From JAVWHX01 sp036639875 (lineage in GTDB: Bacteria; Bacillota_I; Bacilli_A; Erysipelotrichales; Coprobacillaceae), in NCBI GenBank assembly GCA_036639875.1, contig JAVWHX010000026.1:1-30880 (forward strand): a stretch of DNA of 30,880 nt. Direction: 5' to 3'. The notes below the pieces were generated by a model that was not told the DNA's origin, ran no database searches, and saw nothing but the letters and a program-made list of their open reading frames with translations. A program made the translations under genes and the position numbers. Positions within the stretch are counted from its first letter, which is position 1. Each line of letters opens with the position of its first letter. Shown here one piece after another: positions 7,318 to 16,117 of the stretch.

Positions 7318-8391
7318 ATGAACAATATGATAGAAAGATTAGAATCAATTGCAAGAAGATATGAAGAATTAAATGAAATATTAATGGATCCTAGTATTGC
7401 TAGTGATATTAATAAGATGACAGAAACATCTAAAGAACAAGCTTCTTTAGAAGCTGCTTATCAATTATATCAAGAATATAAGGATGTCTTAAACGGTATA
7501 GAAGAAGCAAAAGAATTACTTAAAGAAAATGATCCTGAAATTAAAGAAATGGCTCAATTAGAATTAAGTGAATTAGAAGAAAAGAAACCTCATTTAGAAG
7601 AAAAACTTCATTTAGAATTGCTTCCTAAAGATCCAAATGATAATAAGAATGTTATTGTGGAAGTACGTGGTGCTGCTGGTGGAGATGAAGGAAATATTTT
7701 TGCTGGTGACTTATATAGAATGTATGTGAAATATGCAGAAAATCAAGGATGGAAAATTGAAGTTATGGATTCTCAAGAATCAGAAGCTGGAGGATTTTCA
7801 TTGATTTCATTTATGGTGAAAGGTGAAGGCGTTTATTCAAAATTAAAGTTTGAATCAGGCTCTCATCGTGTTCAACGTGTTCCTAAGACAGAAACACAAG
7901 GACGTGTGCATACTTCAACAGCAACAGTTCTTGTTATGCCAGAAGCAGAAGAAGTGGATGTTGAAATTAATGCAGGTGATTTAAGAATTGATACTTATCG
8001 TGCATCTGGAGCAGGTGGACAACATATCAATAAAACAGATTCAGCTGTCCGTATTACCCATCTTCCTACAGGAATTGTAGCAGCAAGTCAAGATGGTCGT
8101 AGTCAATACGATAATAAAGATAAAGCAATGAGAACATTACGTGCAAGAGTTTTTGAAGCTAAACTTCGTGAACAAGAAGAAGCTGTTGGAAGTGAAAGAC
8201 GTAATAAGATTGGTAGTGGAGATCGTAGTGAAAAGATTAGAACATATAACTATCCACAAAATCGTGTTACTGATCATCGTATTGGTTTAACTTTACAACA
8301 ATTAGATCGTATTATGGAAGGTAAGTTAGATGATATTATTGATGGTTTAGTTAATGAAGATCAAAGATTAAAACTTGTAGGTGAAGAATAA
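7318..8391 (+). CDS. prfA: Peptide chain release factor 1
   Basis: This 357-residue class I release factor reads UAA and UAG in the ribosomal A site and triggers peptide release. The tripeptide stop-codon reader is P189-K190-T191, the RF1 (P-x-T) rather than the RF2 (SPF) type. The universal GGQ motif is at 233-235 (GAGGQHINKTDSA), which contacts the peptidyl transferase centre. Length is standard. The N-terminal domain is helical and acidic (about 1-110). It heads the operon with prmC, whose product methylates the GGQ glutamine; the prmC start overlaps the prfA stop by one base (TAATG). Its presence intact implies that UAG is a real stop in this organism, relevant to the broken lyase at 2028-3404. 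Confidence 0.98.
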   Translation: MNNMIERLESIARRYEELNEILMDPSIASDINKMTETSKEQASLEAAYQLYQEYKDVLNGIEEAKELLKENDPEIKEMAQLELSELEEKKPHLEEKLHLELLPKDPNDNKNVIVEVRGAAGGDEGNIFAGDLYRMYVKYAENQGWKIEVMDSQESEAGGFSLISFMVKGEGVYSKLKFESGSHRVQRVPKTETQGRVHTSTATVLVMPEAEEVDVEINAGDLRIDTYRASGAGGQHINKTDSAVRITHLPTGIVAASQDGRSQYDNKDKAMRTLRARVFEAKLREQEEAVGSERRNKIGSGDRSEKIRTYNYPQNRVTDHRIGLTLQQLDRIMEGKLDDIIDGLVNEDQRLKLVGEE

Positions 8392-9254
8392 TGGTCACTG
8401 TTAGACAACTGATTCGTGATTGTGAGAATATGTTGGATGATGAAAGTAGAGATTGTAATGTCGCTAAAGTTTTATTCTATCACCTAGCAAATAAAGAACC
8501 TCATCAATTATATTTGATGATGGATGAAGAAGTTGATCAGAAACTTTATGATGACTTTCAAGCGGGTATGAAAAGATATATGGATGGTGAACCTATTCAA
8601 TATATCAAAGGTAAAGAAACATTCTTTACAAGAGATTTCATTGTTAATGAAAATGTTTTAATACCCCGTTATGAAACAGAAGAATTGGTTGAAAATATTT
8701 TATATAAGATAGATGATTATTTTGATGATTATGAATCTATCGAGTTATGTGATGTTGGAACTGGATCTGGTGCAATAGCTATTTCTCTTGCACTAGAAGA
8801 ACCTAAACTTCATGTCACAGCAACTGATATTAGTGAAGATGCATTAACAGTCGCAAGAATAAATGCTTCTGAGTTAGGTGCACAAGTTGAGTTTTATCAA
8901 GGAGATATGTTAGAACCATTAATTGACAGAAATATAAAGGTTGATATCTTTGTATCTAATCCTCCTTATATTCCTGAACTTCAAGACATTGAAAATGTTG
9001 TAAGGGATAATGAACCACATGTTGCCTTATTTGGTGGAAGTGATGGATTATATTTCTATCGTCGTATTTTTGAAAAAGCAAAAGATGTGATTAAAGAAAG
9101 AGCATTGCTTGCTTTTGAAATGGGATTTGATCAAAGAGAATTAATGTGTGAAGCAGTAGAATATTATTTTCCTGGGATTCCTTATGAAATCATTAAAGAT
9201 ATGAATGGAAAAGATAGAATGTTATTTATATACTATCATTTAAAAGCTGAATGA
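8391..9254 (+). CDS. prmC: Release factor glutamine N5-methyltransferase PrmC
   Basis: This 287-residue SAM-dependent methyltransferase (HemK/PrmC) methylates the Gln of the GGQ motif in RF1 and RF2. The N-terminal helical substrate-binding domain spans about residues 1-85, including a QYIKGKETFF segment and the IPRYETEELVE motif. The SAM loop is DVGTGSGAIAISLA. The catalytic NPPY is N190-Y193. Length fits the family. It overlaps the prfA stop by one base and the next gene by four, so expression is translationally coupled. The conserved order prfA-prmC is standard in Firmicutes. Confidence 0.97.
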   Translation: MVTVRQLIRDCENMLDDESRDCNVAKVLFYHLANKEPHQLYLMMDEEVDQKLYDDFQAGMKRYMDGEPIQYIKGKETFFTRDFIVNENVLIPRYETEELVENILYKIDDYFDDYESIELCDVGTGSGAIAISLALEEPKLHVTATDISEDALTVARINASELGAQVEFYQGDMLEPLIDRNIKVDIFVSNPPYIPELQDIENVVRDNEPHVALFGGSDGLYFYRRIFEKAKDVIKERALLAFEMGFDQRELMCEAVEYYFPGIPYEIIKDMNGKDRMLFIYYHLKAE

Positions 9255-9745
9255 TTATAGAAACAGAAAGATTGTATTTAAGATATCTTCAAGAGAAAGA
9301 TGCACCTCTTATGAGTGCTTATCGTTGTAAAGAAGAAGTTGCAAAATATCAATCTTGGAAAACATATTCTGTTGAAGATGCATCAAAACGAATAACTCAA
9401 TGTTTACAAATCAAAGAGTATAATCGAGTTGGTAGTGATTATCATTTAGGGATTGTTTTAAAGGAAAATGATTTATTGATTGGTGATCTTTTTGTAGAAA
9501 TCTTAAATAAGAAGATATTTGTATTAGGATATACTTTAGATAGTGAGTATTGGTCTCAAGGATATGCAACGGAAATTATTAAACCATTTATGCAATATAT
9601 GAAAGATCAATACCAATTTAAGAAGGTTATTTGTTATGTATATAATGATAATATACGTTCAATAAAACTTTTGAAAAGATTAGCTTTTATGAGATTTGAT
9701 GAATCTTATTATTATGATGATGTTGGTTATATTAAGAAGATATAA
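9251..9745 (+). CDS. GNAT-family N-acetyltransferase, RimJ/RimL-like
   Basis: This 164-residue GNAT of the Acetyltransf_3 (RimJ/RimL-like) type begins IETERLYLRYLQEKDA. It has an acetyl-CoA loop near LDSEYWSQGYATEIIKPF (about 96-113, Q-G-Y-A form of the QxxGxA/G motif) and the V-Y-N-D-N-x-R-S-I-K-L-L-K-R helix typical of the family. These enzymes acetylate protein N-termini or small molecules; the substrate is not predictable. The start overlaps the prmC stop (ATGA). It is the last gene of the unit, closed by the terminator at 9756-9791. It could be a passenger, since this third position in the operon is variable between genomes. Confidence 0.85.
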   Translation: MIIETERLYLRYLQEKDAPLMSAYRCKEEVAKYQSWKTYSVEDASKRITQCLQIKEYNRVGSDYHLGIVLKENDLLIGDLFVEILNKKIFVLGYTLDSEYWSQGYATEIIKPFMQYMKDQYQFKKVICYVYNDNIRSIKLLKRLAFMRFDESYYYDDVGYIKKI

Positions 9746-9755
9746 AAGATATATG

Positions 9756-9791
9756 AAACAAGGTTAGAGTTATTTGTAGCCTTGTTTTTTT
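9756..9791 (+). terminator. Intrinsic terminator of the prfA operon
   Basis: AAACAAGG (9756-9763) pairs with CCTTGTTT (9780-9787) around a 16-nt loop, followed by a T run to 9791. Confidence 0.85.
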
Positions 9792-9841
9792 ATATTATGA
9801 AAATAGTGTCATATTTTGTATTATTTAGATTTTAATTCTTT

Positions 9842-9866
9842 TTCTTGTAAGAAATACATGTATAAT
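9842..9866 (+). promoter_or_regulatory. Probable promoter of the RpiR pair with a small dyad
   Basis: A perfect TATAAT lies at 9861-9866, but no clear -35 is seen 17 bp upstream (CTTTTT). TTCTT-GT-AAGAA (9842-9853), an interrupted dyad, occupies the spacer region and could be an operator for autoregulation. Weak evidence. Confidence 0.4.
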
Positions 9867-9892
9867 GATAAGTAAGAAAAGGGAAGGATAAT

Positions 9893-10627
9893 ATGTATAC
9901 ATATGAAAGATTAATTCAATTTTGTAGTGATGATTCTATTGATAGTGATATTGCTTATTATTTATTAGATCATTTAGATTCATTAAATCATTTAAGTGTG
10001 AAAAGTGTTGTAGATGATTTGGGAGTATCGAAAGCAACATTACATCGCTTTTTCAGTAAGGGAGGATATGAAAACTTTAAAGATCTTACAATGACTTTAA
10101 AACATGAGATAAAACAAAAACAGCGTTTTGATGTTGAATATGAGCTATATAGAATACACATGTTAGAAAATATTCAAGAGATATCTTTTGATTATAAACA
10201 AGTTGAATATTTAGCCAATAGAATAAAAAAAGCGAAGCTGGTTGTATTCTACGGAAACACATATCAAATATCATGTTTTAAAAGAGTGTTTTTTTACTTG
10301 TTTAATCATCATATTCATGTTGTTTTTTTAGATAGATGGAATCTTAAAGAAAATTATCAGCATTTAGATTCAATGGACGAAAATGATGTTTTTATTATGG
10401 TTGAGACTGGGTGGACAATTCAGGGGATATGCGAATATAGTATGAATACAAAACATATGTTAAATCTTGATAAGGTTAATGATTACTCATTTGCTAAGTT
10501 TTATATAGGAGAAGCTAACTGTAATCAATATCAAAATTATATGAATATTCGTGTTGCACATATTCATGATTATATGCCATATCTTTCACTTAATCTTTTA
10601 AGTGAAAAAATAATGGAGTATTTATAG
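9893..10627 (+). CDS. RpiR/MurR-family transcriptional regulator
   Basis: This 244-residue regulator has an N-terminal RpiR-type helix-turn-helix (about 35-75: LSVKSVVDDLGVSKATLHRF, then GYENFKDL). The C-terminal region (about 105-240) looks like a degenerate sugar-isomerase (SIS) domain with a KLVVFYGNT strand-loop. RpiR-family proteins bind DNA and sense phosphosugars through the SIS domain. The loop serines usual for phosphosugar binding are not obvious, so the ligand may differ. GGGAAGGA precedes the ATG. The next gene is a homologue beginning 10 nt downstream; the two probably form one transcript and may heterodimerise or regulate one another (inference). No sugar-phosphate enzyme is in the same operon. 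Confidence 0.8.
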   Translation: MYTYERLIQFCSDDSIDSDIAYYLLDHLDSLNHLSVKSVVDDLGVSKATLHRFFSKGGYENFKDLTMTLKHEIKQKQRFDVEYELYRIHMLENIQEISFDYKQVEYLANRIKKAKLVVFYGNTYQISCFKRVFFYLFNHHIHVVFLDRWNLKENYQHLDSMDENDVFIMVETGWTIQGICEYSMNTKHMLNLDKVNDYSFAKFYIGEANCNQYQNYMNIRVAHIHDYMPYLSLNLLSEKIMEYL

Positions 10628-10637
10628 GAGGAACATT

Positions 10638-11378
10638 ATGAATACAGTTTTATCATTAATTGTTTTAATTCTACAAAATGATTTAAAAGTTGATGCAAAC
10701 TATATCCTTGCAACTTATTTTCTAAGAAATGCTAATGTATTAGAAGATAAAAATATTCAAACAATTGCTCAAGAATGTCATGTTTCTACTAATACAGTAT
10801 TAAGGTTTTGTCAACTTTTAGGCTTTCCAACATTTAAAAACTTTAAAACAAGTTTTATATCTACAACAAATACCCGTAAAAAACAATTAAAAGAAAAGAA
10901 TGAAAAAGCATTATCTTTTATATCAGAAGAAAGTCAATTATTTCATGATCATAAATTTAGTTTCATAGAAAAACAATTAGAACCTATTATTAAATGTATA
11001 AAAGAATTAAAAATAGTTCATCTTTATGGAGCTACCTACCCACTTGCACTTGCCCAATCTTTTATTGAGGATATGGCGACTTTAGGAATTATAGTTTATA
11101 TACACCAATTAAACTATGAAGCTAAAGAGTTACAAGATAGAGATGGATTAAACATCATCATTACATATTCGGGAAGATTTATAGAAGTCAATCAAGATGA
11201 ATATAAACAAATTAGGTCACAGAAGAACCCTGTTGCATTAATCTCTAAAATAAATCATCAATTACAAGATATAGATTATCAAGTTATTTTACCCCAAATA
11301 CCAATAAGTTATCTTGATGATATTATCACTATGATGATTTATGATTATATAACAATCAAATGTTCAGAAGATTTATAA
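10638..11378 (+). CDS. RpiR/MurR-family transcriptional regulator, second of a tandem pair
   Basis: This 246-residue protein is similar in plan to its upstream neighbour. The helix-turn-helix lies near residues 38-78 (NIQTIAQECHVSTNTVLRFCQLLGFPTFKNFK). A SIS-like domain begins near 123 (KIVHLYGATYPLALAQSF) and includes LNIIITYSGRFIEV, where a Thr/Ser pair could contact phosphosugar. AGGAGG (10626-10631) overlaps the previous stop and fixes the start. The pair probably arose by duplication but has diverged strongly. Downstream lies a terminator and then a cre-controlled exported hydrolase, so a carbohydrate-related target is possible but unproven. Confidence 0.82.
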   Translation: MNTVLSLIVLILQNDLKVDANYILATYFLRNANVLEDKNIQTIAQECHVSTNTVLRFCQLLGFPTFKNFKTSFISTTNTRKKQLKEKNEKALSFISEESQLFHDHKFSFIEKQLEPIIKCIKELKIVHLYGATYPLALAQSFIEDMATLGIIVYIHQLNYEAKELQDRDGLNIIITYSGRFIEVNQDEYKQIRSQKNPVALISKINHQLQDIDYQVILPQIPISYLDDIITMMIYDYITIKCSEDL

Positions 11379-11404
11379 CGTCTCATTTTTTGAGATGTTT
11401 TTTT
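11377..11404 (+). terminator. Intrinsic terminator after the RpiR pair
   Basis: AACGTCTCA (11377-11385), loop TTTTT, TGAGATGTT (11391-11399) form a 9-bp stem with one G-U pair and a T run to 11404. The stem begins at the stop codon of the second regulator. Confidence 0.85.
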
Positions 11405-11454
11405 AATAAAAAAAACAATCTCAAAAAGAGAGAGAAGAATCTGTTTATAAAACG

Positions 11455-11481
11455 TTAAAACGCTTTCATCAATGTTAAAAT
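11455..11481 (+). promoter_or_regulatory. Catabolite-responsive (cre) operator and -10 upstream of the MBL-fold gene
   Basis: TTAAAACGCTTTCA (11455-11468) matches the CcpA cre consensus TGWAANCGNTNWCA at every position but the second. A -10-like TAAAAT lies at 11476-11481, so the cre covers the -35 region, the position expected for repression during growth on preferred sugars. No convincing -35 is visible. CcpA itself is not in the window. Confidence 0.65.
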
Positions 11482-11509
11482 GAACGTGTATAAGAGGAGG
11501 AGAGAACAA

Positions 11510-13387
11510 ATGAAAAATGACAGATTTATTAAAGCTTTTATTGCAGGAACAATGTCAGTATGTTTTTTACCAGTATCAAATGTTCATGCACAAAGTGGAG
11601 AGGAGGTTACATCAATAAACAGATCAGTGAGTCTATCAAGTGGAAGTTTATTCCAAAGTACAACCACTTTTTCACAACAAACATCTACAGTGAAGGGTGA
11701 TTATGAAAAAGCAATTAACGGGATTATTTTACCTAGAGTAGAAAAGGATGGAACAATCACATCACAACATGTTGGTGATGACTTAAAGAAAAAGTTAAAT
11801 AATGAGAATATTGAAGTTATTAAAAATGAAACAAGTAAAACTTTAACAACTCAGTTTCAAATAAAAGATACTTATTTGGCTTCGTCTGAATTAAATGGAA
11901 TGCCAAATAATACAGGAATAAGTTTCTTTAATATGTTAAATTTCTATACAAGTTTAAAACAAGTTAAACAATTGTTAGTTGCAAATACTGGTTTTAGTGT
12001 TGTTGATAGTAAGGGAACAGGATATACAGAAGCTGATATTGATAAATATTTAGAATTGGTTGAGCAAATCAATAGTTTTGATACTTCAACGAACTTGAAA
12101 TATAACAGTGAATCAGCATATGATAAAGATTTCTTTAAGAGTAATCCTGATGTAGGTGGGACAGATGTTATTGCGACAGGGAAGGATGATGAAAATATAC
12201 GCTTTAGTTTTCATATTGACTCTCATGGTTATTGGGGATATGATTTAGGTGCTCATGATTCTATTACAGGATTGGTTATGGGACAAGATGAGAAAACTGC
12301 TTATGATCAACAACATGATATGACAACTCAATATGGAAACTTCTTTAAAATTGATATGGGAATTGATGGTCCTGGTAAACTTTATATGTTAAAGAATACT
12401 GACTTAGAAAATCCAATGATATATGTAAGTGAAGATGGGAAAGAAGCGTTTATGATTGATGTTGATTTCTATGGTGAAAATGTATTAAATAAAGTGATAA
12501 AGGATGTTATTGGTCCAAATTGTGAATCATTAAAGATTTACTTTACACATAATCATGGTGACCATGTGAATAACTTGGCTCAAATTATTAAGGATGAACG
12601 ATTAAAAAAGATTGTTACTGTTATTTGGCCAGAAAATGAACCTCATTCTAAACTTGGGGATTCAACAGATTTAACAACATTATTTGGAGAACCAGTATAT
12701 GTGAAAGATATGCAAGTTATAAAAGCAGCAGGACGTTCATTCCAATTTGTAGAGATTCCAAATGAACATACTCCAGCAGGAGGACAATTGTTAGATATAG
12801 ATAGTGGTATCTTACATAGTGGAGATACTTTAGGTGCACAAGTCCATTTAGGTGGAACATCTGTAAGATTAACAACTAAAGAGACTATTAATGATTGGGT
12901 AAAAGCTTTAGATAAATCTGTAAAGTTTATTAAAGATAATAAAGTTAAATATATTATTGGAGGACATACAGGTTATTTAAACAATCCAGAGTTTGCGACT
13001 TGGGTACAAACAGCAGTCAATTATGGTAAAGAACAATTAGCTAAAGATCCAACATGGAAAGGTCTTGTCATTGTGGAAAATGGTAAAGTTGTTGATGGAA
13101 CAAGAATGAAGGAAATGTTTAGTACAGGATTAACAGATAGAGAAGAATTAAACGTTGCTTCTGTGAATTTCGTTAATATGATTAAACAAGAACAAGTTCC
13201 AACTCAAAAACCAACTGTTGATACAGAAAAACCCAAGCCATCAGAAACAGATACAACACCTAAAGAAGTTACTGATAAAGTGAAAACTGATGATGAGAGT
13301 CTGTTAGGTTTATATTGTTTTGTAGGACTTGCAGCTGCTTCTGGTATTATAGTTGCTAAGAAAAAGAAAGAAGAAAATCAAATATAA
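11510..13387 (+). CDS. Exported, membrane-anchored metallo-beta-lactamase-fold hydrolase
   Basis: This 625-residue protein starts with a signal peptide (MKNDRFIK, then a hydrophobic core, then VHAQS, cleavage near residue 29). A long N-terminal region of unknown fold follows. The metallo-beta-lactamase domain spans about 270-500: H347-x-H349-x-D351-H352 (motif THNHGDH), H420, D439 (HSGDTLGA) and H486 (GGHTG) would bind two metal ions. A Pro/Thr/Lys-rich linker precedes a C-terminal hydrophobic helix (about 593-612) and KKKKEEN tail. That is the layout of wall-anchored proteins, yet no LPxTG is present, so it may stay in the membrane. The frame is open to 11480, but AGGAGG at 11495-11500 and the signal peptide favour the ATG at 11510. 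The substrate is unknown. Confidence 0.82.
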   Translation: MKNDRFIKAFIAGTMSVCFLPVSNVHAQSGEEVTSINRSVSLSSGSLFQSTTTFSQQTSTVKGDYEKAINGIILPRVEKDGTITSQHVGDDLKKKLNNENIEVIKNETSKTLTTQFQIKDTYLASSELNGMPNNTGISFFNMLNFYTSLKQVKQLLVANTGFSVVDSKGTGYTEADIDKYLELVEQINSFDTSTNLKYNSESAYDKDFFKSNPDVGGTDVIATGKDDENIRFSFHIDSHGYWGYDLGAHDSITGLVMGQDEKTAYDQQHDMTTQYGNFFKIDMGIDGPGKLYMLKNTDLENPMIYVSEDGKEAFMIDVDFYGENVLNKVIKDVIGPNCESLKIYFTHNHGDHVNNLAQIIKDERLKKIVTVIWPENEPHSKLGDSTDLTTLFGEPVYVKDMQVIKAAGRSFQFVEIPNEHTPAGGQLLDIDSGILHSGDTLGAQVHLGGTSVRLTTKETINDWVKALDKSVKFIKDNKVKYIIGGHTGYLNNPEFATWVQTAVNYGKEQLAKDPTWKGLVIVENGKVVDGTRMKEMFSTGLTDREELNVASVNFVNMIKQEQVPTQKPTVDTEKPKPSETDTTPKEVTDKVKTDDESLLGLYCFVGLAAASGIIVAKKKKEENQI

Positions 13388-13418
13388 TATTTAAGAGTTT
13401 GCATTCAAATAAATGAGG

Positions 13419-13444
13419 GATGGTTTCAAAGAAACCATCTTTTC
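13419..13444 (+). terminator. Intrinsic terminator after the MBL-fold gene
   Basis: GATGGTTTC (13419-13427), loop AAA, GAAACCATC (13431-13439) form a perfect 9-bp stem, followed by TTTT. Confidence 0.88.
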
Positions 13445-13448
13445 TCAC

Positions 13449-13483
13449 TTTTTCATAACTTTTTCACAAATTTGTATTATAAT
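13449..13483 (+). promoter_or_regulatory. Promoter of the two-component operon with 11-bp direct repeats
   Basis: TTTTTCATAAC (13449-13459) is followed directly by TTTTTCACAAA (13460-13470), two imperfect 11-bp direct repeats. The -10 TATAAT (13478-13483) lies downstream; no standard -35 is visible. Tandem 11-bp repeats replacing a -35 are the usual binding pattern of OmpR-family regulators, which suggests positive autoregulation by the gene product encoded just downstream. Confidence 0.55.
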
Positions 13484-13506
13484 AGAGAAAAGGCGAGGTG
13501 GAAGGT

Positions 13507-14184
13507 ATGAAAGTATTGTTAGTAGAGGATGAAAAGTTGATTCGTATGTTTATTGTTGAGTATTTTGATAAACAAGGAGCTACGGTTATAGAAGCAAGTG
13601 ATGGGTATGAAGCTTTAGCCTTATTTGATGAAACTTATGACATGGTTTTATTAGATATTATGATGCCTGGTATTGATGGCTACGAAGTTTGTAAGTTGAT
13701 TAGGCAAAAGAGTGATGTACCAATTTTGTTTATTAGTGCTTTAAGTGAAGAAGAAAATAAATTAAAGGGCTATGAACTTGGGGCTGATGATTTTATTTCC
13801 AAACCTTTTGCACCTTCTTTGTTATATGCAAAATGTAATGTTTTACTTAAAAGATTAAATAAAGATAATAAATCATTAAATGAAGGATTAATAAGAATTG
13901 ATGAAGATACTCATGAAGTCTTTATTGGAGAAGAACAAATTCAATTATCACATAAAGAATATGAATTATTGATTTATTTTATTGAGAATAAAAGAAAGAT
14001 ATTATCTAGAGATCAATTATTAGATCATATATGGGGATATGATTATTATGGAGATCAAAGAATTGTTGATACATATGTTAAGAAATTAAGAAAGAAATTA
14101 TTAGATGCATCTCCATATATTCAAACAATTGTTAAGATTGGTTATATGTTTGATCCAAAGAGGATGAGTAATGAGAAAGTATAG
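13507..14184 (+). CDS. OmpR-family response regulator
   Basis: This is a 225-residue two-domain response regulator. The receiver domain (about 1-115) has the acidic pocket E7-D8, phosphoacceptor D50 (LLDIMMPGIDG) and the SKPF lysine. The C-terminal winged helix (about 128-222) has the Trans_reg_C pattern (LSHKEYELLIYF, then RDQLLDHIWG, then RIVDTYVKKLRKKL). An in-frame GTG at 13498 is possible, but AGGTGG lies 6 nt before the ATG at 13507 and the protein family starts MKVLLVEDE. The kinase gene begins 14 nt inside its 3' end, so the two are translationally coupled. Targets are unknown; direct repeats at its own promoter suggest autoregulation. Confidence 0.95.
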   Translation: MKVLLVEDEKLIRMFIVEYFDKQGATVIEASDGYEALALFDETYDMVLLDIMMPGIDGYEVCKLIRQKSDVPILFISALSEEENKLKGYELGADDFISKPFAPSLLYAKCNVLLKRLNKDNKSLNEGLIRIDEDTHEVFIGEEQIQLSHKEYELLIYFIENKRKILSRDQLLDHIWGYDYYGDQRIVDTYVKKLRKKLLDASPYIQTIVKIGYMFDPKRMSNEKV

Positions 14185-16117
14185 TCTCAGTTTAATTGTT
14201 AAAATAACTGGAATTGTTTTTGTTGCCTTTGCGATTGTATTAGGGAATGAAATACGTTTAGGGATTGATAGATATATTAAAAATACAATTGAAACTGATG
14301 CTGAAGCAACTGTTAAAAATCTAGATCAATTCTCTAAAGATTATTCTGATTTGAGTGTTATGAGAAAGATTGATCTTCAATCAGATGATTTTACAAGAAT
14401 TTATGATCAAGCATTATCTAATGACTCTTCCAAGGTAAAAAGTCTTGTTTCTACTGATGGGAAGATTTTGGATATATCTAGAGAGAGTATCGGGAATGCT
14501 ACACTTTGTATGACAATAAAGGAATATAAGGGATCTAAGAATATACCAGTTTATTTTGATATGAGTACAGTGGAAGATACTCATTTAGAAGAAATAGAGA
14601 AAAAGATACTTGAGTATCGGGATAATATTGATAATGTTAAAGAAAATGCTATTCAAGTAAAGATTAATGCAGTTATCCCTAAAGGAGCGGATCGATTAAC
14701 ACAGTTTAATGAAGTGACAATTCAATCGATATTCTTTGATAATATTGAAGTAATGTCTACTGATGTTTCAGGAAGTGTTGATACGATTGAAGGACAGTTA
14801 GATTTTTATACAAGTTATAATGTTGAACTTTATATTAATCCTTATGATTCAACTTTTTCAACAACAGCCAAAGAAGAAAATGAAAGTAAATATGAAGTGA
14901 AAATCTTTAATTATAAAGATGCAATGAAGGGCTTAAGATATGAACTTACAAAAGATTTTAAAAAGTTTATATCTTCACCTACTGTCTCATCATCTAATTA
15001 TGGAAATTATTATTTACTTAAACCTTATGAATATAATGGAAAACAATATTCTACAGTTATGATTAAACTTATGAATTTAGGCCAATATATGCTTGAAGAT
15101 GGTAATGGAACAGTTTTATCTGAAAAACAAACATTTGATAAATATGGTGTTGGTTATATATTTGTAACTCAGGAATATACAGATTTAACAATGAAGGCAA
15201 TGAATCAATTTATTATTGATAATTATTCTACTTATTTCTTAGCTTTTGTATTAATTGTTTTGATATGTTTGTCAATTGCATATATGATTATTAAACCTAT
15301 TCGTCGAATAGAGATGACGGCTAAGCATCTTGCAAGAAAAGAGTTTGATTATCCTGTTGATATGACACGACATGATGAATTAGGAGATCTGGCGAGAAGT
15401 ATTGATAGAATGAGTAAGGAACTAGAAAAGACTATCAATAATCTACATCAAGAGGTTGAACGTGTTCAAAAGTTAGAATTATTAAGAAAAGACTTTGTTT
15501 CTAATTTCACACATGAAATTAAAACACCTTTGGGAATTATTAATGGATTTAGTGAACTTGTTGAAATAGAGAATAATGATCAAAAACGTAATGAATATAT
15601 TCAAATTATTCAAAATGAAACAAGAAGAATTAATGAACTTGTTTTGGCAATGTTAGATTTATCTAAATTAGAATCACAAAATGTTTCTTTAACTATAGAA
15701 GATATTGATTTATTAGATACTGTTGATGTATGTTTAGATTCTATGATGTATTTATTTGAAAAGAAAAATATCCATGTATCTACTTATTTAGATTCAGTAA
15801 TTATAAAAGCAGATAAGTTTAAAATGGAAATGGTAATTAGTAACTTTATTAGTAATGCATTAAGGTATACTGAAGAAAATAAAGGAGTTATTATTCATTT
15901 GGATGAACATGAATTTTCTATTGAGAATGAAGGAGGCCATATTCCTGAAGATCAGATAGATAAGATATGGTTGACATTCCATAAGGTTGATAAAGCAAGA
16001 AATGAAGAAGGTACGGGACTAGGATTAGCAATATGTAAAGCAATATTAGATATGCATCGCTTTGAATATGGTGTGAAAAATACGGAAACAGGAGTTGTAT
16101 TCTTTGTAAAATTTTAA
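14171..16117 (+). CDS. Membrane sensor histidine kinase
   Basis: This 648-residue kinase has an N-terminal transmembrane helix (about 8-25), a large extracellular sensor domain (about 27-350) of no recognised fold, and a second helix near 354-375. A HAMP domain (IIKPIRRIEMTAKHLARKEF, then DELGDLARSIDRM) follows. The dimerisation domain has phosphoacceptor H448 (FTHEIKTPLG) and the ATPase domain has an N box (NFISNALRYT) and GTGLGLAI. The G1 box reads ENEGGHIP, departing from the usual DxGxG but seen in a known subgroup. The gene overlaps the regulator and must phosphorylate it. The size of the sensor domain suggests recognition of a bulky extracellular ligand. The 3' end forms a terminator. 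Confidence 0.93.
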   Translation: MRKYSLSLIVKITGIVFVAFAIVLGNEIRLGIDRYIKNTIETDAEATVKNLDQFSKDYSDLSVMRKIDLQSDDFTRIYDQALSNDSSKVKSLVSTDGKILDISRESIGNATLCMTIKEYKGSKNIPVYFDMSTVEDTHLEEIEKKILEYRDNIDNVKENAIQVKINAVIPKGADRLTQFNEVTIQSIFFDNIEVMSTDVSGSVDTIEGQLDFYTSYNVELYINPYDSTFSTTAKEENESKYEVKIFNYKDAMKGLRYELTKDFKKFISSPTVSSSNYGNYYLLKPYEYNGKQYSTVMIKLMNLGQYMLEDGNGTVLSEKQTFDKYGVGYIFVTQEYTDLTMKAMNQFIIDNYSTYFLAFVLIVLICLSIAYMIIKPIRRIEMTAKHLARKEFDYPVDMTRHDELGDLARSIDRMSKELEKTINNLHQEVERVQKLELLRKDFVSNFTHEIKTPLGIINGFSELVEIENNDQKRNEYIQIIQNETRRINELVLAMLDLSKLESQNVSLTIEDIDLLDTVDVCLDSMMYLFEKKNIHVSTYLDSVIIKADKFKMEMVISNFISNALRYTEENKGVIIHLDEHEFSIENEGGHIPEDQIDKIWLTFHKVDKARNEEGTGLGLAICKAILDMHRFEYGVKNTETGVVFFVKF

